Shown: positions 6,899-9,311 of the stretch, piece by piece
Numbering within the stretch: position 1 is the stretch's first letter
Layout of the letters: each line of letters begins with the position of its first letter
Source of the DNA: Chthoniobacter sp.
GTDB lineage: Bacteria; Verrucomicrobiota; Verrucomicrobiia; Chthoniobacterales; Chthoniobacteraceae
Length of the DNA stretch: 9,311 nt
Reading direction: 5' to 3'
Assembly (NCBI GenBank): GCA_025351065.1
Contig: JANXWQ010000626.1
Location: 1 to 9,311 of the forward strand
Position numbers and translations under genes: made by a program
The notes under the pieces: model-generated
Databases searched by the model: none
Told to the model about the DNA's origin: nothing
The model's input: the letters and a program-made list of their open reading frames with translations, nothing else

Positions 6899-6968
6899 GA
6901 AGGCACTGCGTAGCAGCCACCGTCCGCCCTGTCAGCACCGAAGAAAGCCGCCGCCGCCGCGACGCGCG

Positions 6969-7721
6969 CTACTTTCTGAGGACGAGGTAGGCGTAGCTCG
7001 TGAGCCACGGCCACGGGTGGCGGCAGAGCCAGGCGGTGCACCAGCGGTCGAGCCAGGCCAGCGGCGGGATGCGCTTGTAGTAGCCTTCGTTACCGAAGAA
7101 CGCGTGGTAGTGGGCGATCTGGTAGCCGAGCCGCTCGAAGCGCGCGATCTGCGAACGCAGCGGGCCGCGGCACCAGCGGTAGAAGGCCGGAAATTTCGAG
7201 CGTTTGCCGCCGCGCTGGCGGCCGGACTGCACTTTCTCGAGCAGCCAGTAGGAGAGCGTTTCGGGCAGCAAATAATTCAGCACGAAGGGCGGCGCGAAGA
7301 GCGTGGGGAAATAGTGAAAGGCCAGCCCCCCCGGCTTCAGAATGCGGTAGATGTTTTGATGAAAACTCAGCGGGTCGCGCACATGCTCGGCCAGCATGCG
7401 GCTGAAGACGAAATCGCAGACGGGCAGTTCGCCGGTGACCGGCTGGGTGATGTCGAGCACCAGTTTGCGATAGCGGTTGTCGGCTTTCGCCAGCTCGGCC
7501 TCGGAAATATCGACGATCAAATAATCAATCCCGTGCTCCTCGACGAACTCAACCGGCAGCCAGGGATTCGCCCCGCCGCCGATCTCGCAGATGGATTTGC
7601 AGCCGTGCTTGAGAATCAGATCAACGAGGAACTGCCGGTATCGTCCCCATGCTTCGCTCGAAGGCAGATACTGGATGTCCATCACCGCCGGTGGTTTTTC
7701 GATTGTCGTTTCAACAGGCAT
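6969..7721 (-). CDS. Class I SAM-dependent methyltransferase
   Basis: 250 residues with a Rossmann-type methyltransferase core. Motif I is 'CEIGGGANPW' (Glu46 to Trp54), the ribose-binding acidic residue is probably Asp71 in 'LIVDIS', and Asp90 lies on the next strand. The segment 'FVFSRMLAEHVRDP' (Glu112-His113) followed by 'IYRILKPGGLAFHYFP' is the usual post-motif of the Methyltransf_11-like group. A Trp/Tyr-rich, basic C-terminal part (from about 180) may bind the acceptor or membrane. The ATG at 7721 lies 11 bp inside the end of the upstream sugar-transferase gene, pointing to translational coupling. Given that partner, a polysaccharide or lipid-linked sugar is a plausible substrate, but that is context only. 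A 70-bp gap separates it from the kinase gene; I see no clear promoter or terminator in the gap. Confidence 0.85.
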   Translation of the reverse strand: MPVETTIEKPPAVMDIQYLPSSEAWGRYRQFLVDLILKHGCKSICEIGGGANPWLPVEFVEEHGIDYLIVDISEAELAKADNRYRKLVLDITQPVTGELPVCDFVFSRMLAEHVRDPLSFHQNIYRILKPGGLAFHYFPTLFAPPFVLNYLLPETLSYWLLEKVQSGRQRGGKRSKFPAFYRWCRGPLRSQIARFERLGYQIAHYHAFFGNEGYYKRIPPLAWLDRWCTAWLCRHPWPWLTSYAYLVLRK

Positions 7722-9240
7722 TTTTGTTGTTGGAAAAGGTCATCGCGAGGATTTGGAAATCGAGGAAAATGCTCCAGTTTTCCAGATACCAAAGGTCGCA
7801 ACTGATGCGCTCGCCGAGGTCGGTGTCGCCGCGCAGGCCCTTGACTTGCGCCCAGCCGGTGATGCCGGGCTTGGCGTTGTGCCGGGCGTTGTAGTGCGGG
7901 ATTTCATGTTTGAAATTGAGGATCAATTCCGGGCGCTCGGGGCGCGGCCCGACGAGGCTCATTTCGCCGGTCATTACGTTCCAGAATTGCGGCAGTTCGT
8001 CGATGTTCCAGCGCCGCATGAAGGTGCCGATTTTCAGCCGGCGCGGGTCATCCTTGACACTCCAGCCCGCTTTGCCGTCGGCCTCGGCATCGAGTTTCAT
8101 GCTGCGGATTTTCAGGATGTCGAAATCGACGCCGTTGCGGCCGAGCCGGCGCTGGCGGTAGAGAATCGGGCCGGGCGATTCCCAATAGACGATCGCGCCG
8201 AAAATCACCATCAGCGGCAGGGAGACGACGAGGCCGAAAACCGCGCCCACGACATCGACCAGGCGCTTGAGGAGGATATTGACGAAGCGATCCAGCGGCA
8301 GCCGCGAGACGCCGAGCACGGGGATGCCGCTGACGGTTTCCAGATGCAGCCCGGAGACGAGGATTTGGAAAAACGACGGGATCACTTTGAACTGCACCAT
8401 CTCCCGCTCGCAGGTGTTAGCGAGGCCCACGATGTCGCCTTTCACGCCGTTCACGTCGGTCAGGATGACCATGTCCACGGACTGCCGGTGGATGACGTCG
8501 GTGAGTTCCGCGAGCGCGCCGAGCACCCGCACCTTGGGCTTGCGCTGAAAGCGCGCGCGCATCGAACTCACGCAGCCGACCACTTCGTAGGCGCTGCTCT
8601 GCCCGTGCGAAAACGAGCCGGTCAGCTTTTCCGCCTCCTCATTCCACCCGACGAAAAGCACCCGCTGGCGCAGGCTCATCGCCACCGAGGAGCGCCGGAG
8701 AAAGCCGTGAAAGATCGCCCGCCAGCCAAGCAGCGCGCCCGGCACCAGCACCGTGGCGATGGCCACGAAGACGCGGGAGATGGGCGGAGAGAATTTGAAA
8801 ATCAGGGCGAAGCCGAGAAAGCCGAGCCCCCACAGGCAGGAGGCTTTCAAAATTTGGAGCGCCACGAAATGAAACCGCAGCAGCGCCTGGCGTTCGTAAA
8901 TGCCAAACACCGTCAGCGTGAAAATCAGCGCGATGCCGCCAAAGGCGAGGTAGCCGGAATAGCTGCGCAGGGTCAGGTTCACCGGCACGCCGTTCTCGAG
9001 GATGTGCGTTTGAAAGCGGAACCAAAAGCTGAAGACCAGCGCGTACACGATGACCGCGGAATCGCACAGCAGGCTCGAGATGACCAGCCGTTCGGGCAGC
9101 GCCTTGTCGCGCAGCTTCAGCCGCTCCGTGCGGGCCAGTTCGTCGAGCGTGGCAGCCGCCTCGCGCGGCACCACGGCGAATAATGGGTCGGAATGGCGCT
9201 CCATGCTGGTGAGGCAGCTTTCTTTTTTAGGACTAAACAT
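7711..9240 (-). CDS. Polyprenyl-phosphate hexose-1-phosphate transferase (WcaJ/WbaP-like initiating enzyme)
   Basis: 509 residues from ATG 9240; a GTG at 9270 would add ten residues but abuts the palindrome. The N-terminal half has four hydrophobic helices (about residues 50-190), then a Rossmann-like domain beginning 'RVLFVGWNEEAEKL'. From Lys325 ('KRLVDVVGAVFGL') starts the bacterial sugar transferase domain: a membrane-dipping hydrophobic helix, 'SPGPILYRQRRLGRNG', 'ILKIRSM', the catalytic Asp414-Glu415 in 'DELPQFWNV', 'MSLVGPRPERP' (427-437), and 'KPGITGWAQVKG'. This is the long, multi-membrane-helix form of the polyisoprenyl-phosphate hexose-1-phosphate transferases, about the normal length. 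It would move a hexose-1-phosphate from a UDP-sugar onto undecaprenyl phosphate, the first step of glycan assembly at the inner membrane. The sugar cannot be told. It overlaps the methyltransferase start by 11 bp. Confidence 0.93.
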   Translation of the reverse strand: MFSPKKESCLTSMERHSDPLFAVVPREAAATLDELARTERLKLRDKALPERLVISSLLCDSAVIVYALVFSFWFRFQTHILENGVPVNLTLRSYSGYLAFGGIALIFTLTVFGIYERQALLRFHFVALQILKASCLWGLGFLGFALIFKFSPPISRVFVAIATVLVPGALLGWRAIFHGFLRRSSVAMSLRQRVLFVGWNEEAEKLTGSFSHGQSSAYEVVGCVSSMRARFQRKPKVRVLGALAELTDVIHRQSVDMVILTDVNGVKGDIVGLANTCEREMVQFKVIPSFFQILVSGLHLETVSGIPVLGVSRLPLDRFVNILLKRLVDVVGAVFGLVVSLPLMVIFGAIVYWESPGPILYRQRRLGRNGVDFDILKIRSMKLDAEADGKAGWSVKDDPRRLKIGTFMRRWNIDELPQFWNVMTGEMSLVGPRPERPELILNFKHEIPHYNARHNAKPGITGWAQVKGLRGDTDLGERISCDLWYLENWSIFLDFQILAMTFSNNKNAC

Positions 9241-9271
9241 CGCCTTGGTTTCTGAAAATTTTCCCTTCACT

Positions 9272-9292
9272 CAGCTAGAAGTGTTCTAGCTG
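9272..9292. promoter_or_regulatory. Perfect 9-bp inverted repeat upstream of the initiating transferase gene
   Basis: Arms CAGCTAGAA (9272-9280) and TTCTAGCTG (9284-9292) are perfect reverse complements around GTG. The repeat sits 31 bp upstream of the ATG at 9240, in the most AT-rich stretch of the window. A second palindrome, GAAAATTTTC (9254-9263), lies between it and the start. Position and symmetry suit a dimeric regulator's operator or a 5' leader hairpin. No T tract follows on the minus strand, so it is not a clear terminator. Any promoter probably lies beyond the window edge. Confidence 0.4.
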
Positions 9293-9311
9293 TTATGGCT
9301 TCTCATTTTCG

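Noticed and set aside
4871..6913. 680-codon open frame on the + strand opposite the cyclase-kinase gene
   Set aside because: The minus strand shows complete kinase and cyclase motifs; the + frame is low-complexity and matches nothing.
7591..9183. 530-codon open frame on the + strand opposite the sugar transferase gene
   Set aside because: It mirrors a strongly conserved gene, is rich in charged residues and His, and has no recognisable motif.
1..9311. CRISPR arrays, tRNA/rRNA genes, insertion sequences, attachment sites
   Set aside because: I saw no spaced direct repeats, no cloverleaf or rRNA-like stretches, and no transposase or terminal repeats.

Overview
The window is GC-rich and almost fully coding, with four genes on the + strand converging on four minus-strand coding pieces. 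It reads as part of an extracellular polysaccharide (O-antigen, capsule or exopolysaccharide) locus with a large signalling gene embedded in it. Stop-start overlaps, no Shine-Dalgarno-like sequence before most starts, and a Ser/Thr kinase with a proline-rich 'PGRPGW' lead-in fused to an FGE-sulfatase domain suggest a Gram-negative of the PVC group. Verrucomicrobiota (Opitutales-like) is my best guess, by inference only.

Plus strand, 1-3703: the C-terminus of an O-antigen ligase/polymerase-like membrane protein runs in from the left edge. It overlaps a GT4 glycosyltransferase by ATGA, which overlaps an acyltransferase-3 (OafA-like) membrane protein in the same way. After 33 bp comes a phytanoyl-CoA-dioxygenase-family Fe(II)/2-oxoglutarate oxygenase. 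Together they would add a sugar, acylate and possibly hydroxylate a glycan or its lipid, and polymerise or transfer it.

Minus strand, 9240 to 6969: a polyprenyl-phosphate hexose-1-phosphate transferase, which would load the first sugar onto the lipid carrier, overlaps a SAM-dependent methyltransferase by 11 bp. A 9-bp-arm palindrome lies upstream of the transferase.

Minus strand, 6898 to 3718: the remains of one very large signalling gene. Its modules are an N-terminal class III nucleotide-cyclase-like domain, a Ser/Thr kinase, one membrane helix, a coiled coil and an FGE-sulfatase/C-type-lectin-fold domain. It is interrupted twice. A run of seven T ends the kinase frame at TGA exactly where a +1 shift would continue into the FGE part, and a TGA then replaces a Trp codon inside the FGE domain. 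Corrected, it would encode 1059 residues. It ends at a stem-loop plus T8 tract resembling a Rho-independent terminator.

The most interesting material is this broken cyclase-kinase-FGE gene. Its last 40 codons resemble the variable region of diversity-generating-retroelement target proteins, although no reverse transcriptase or template repeat is visible here.
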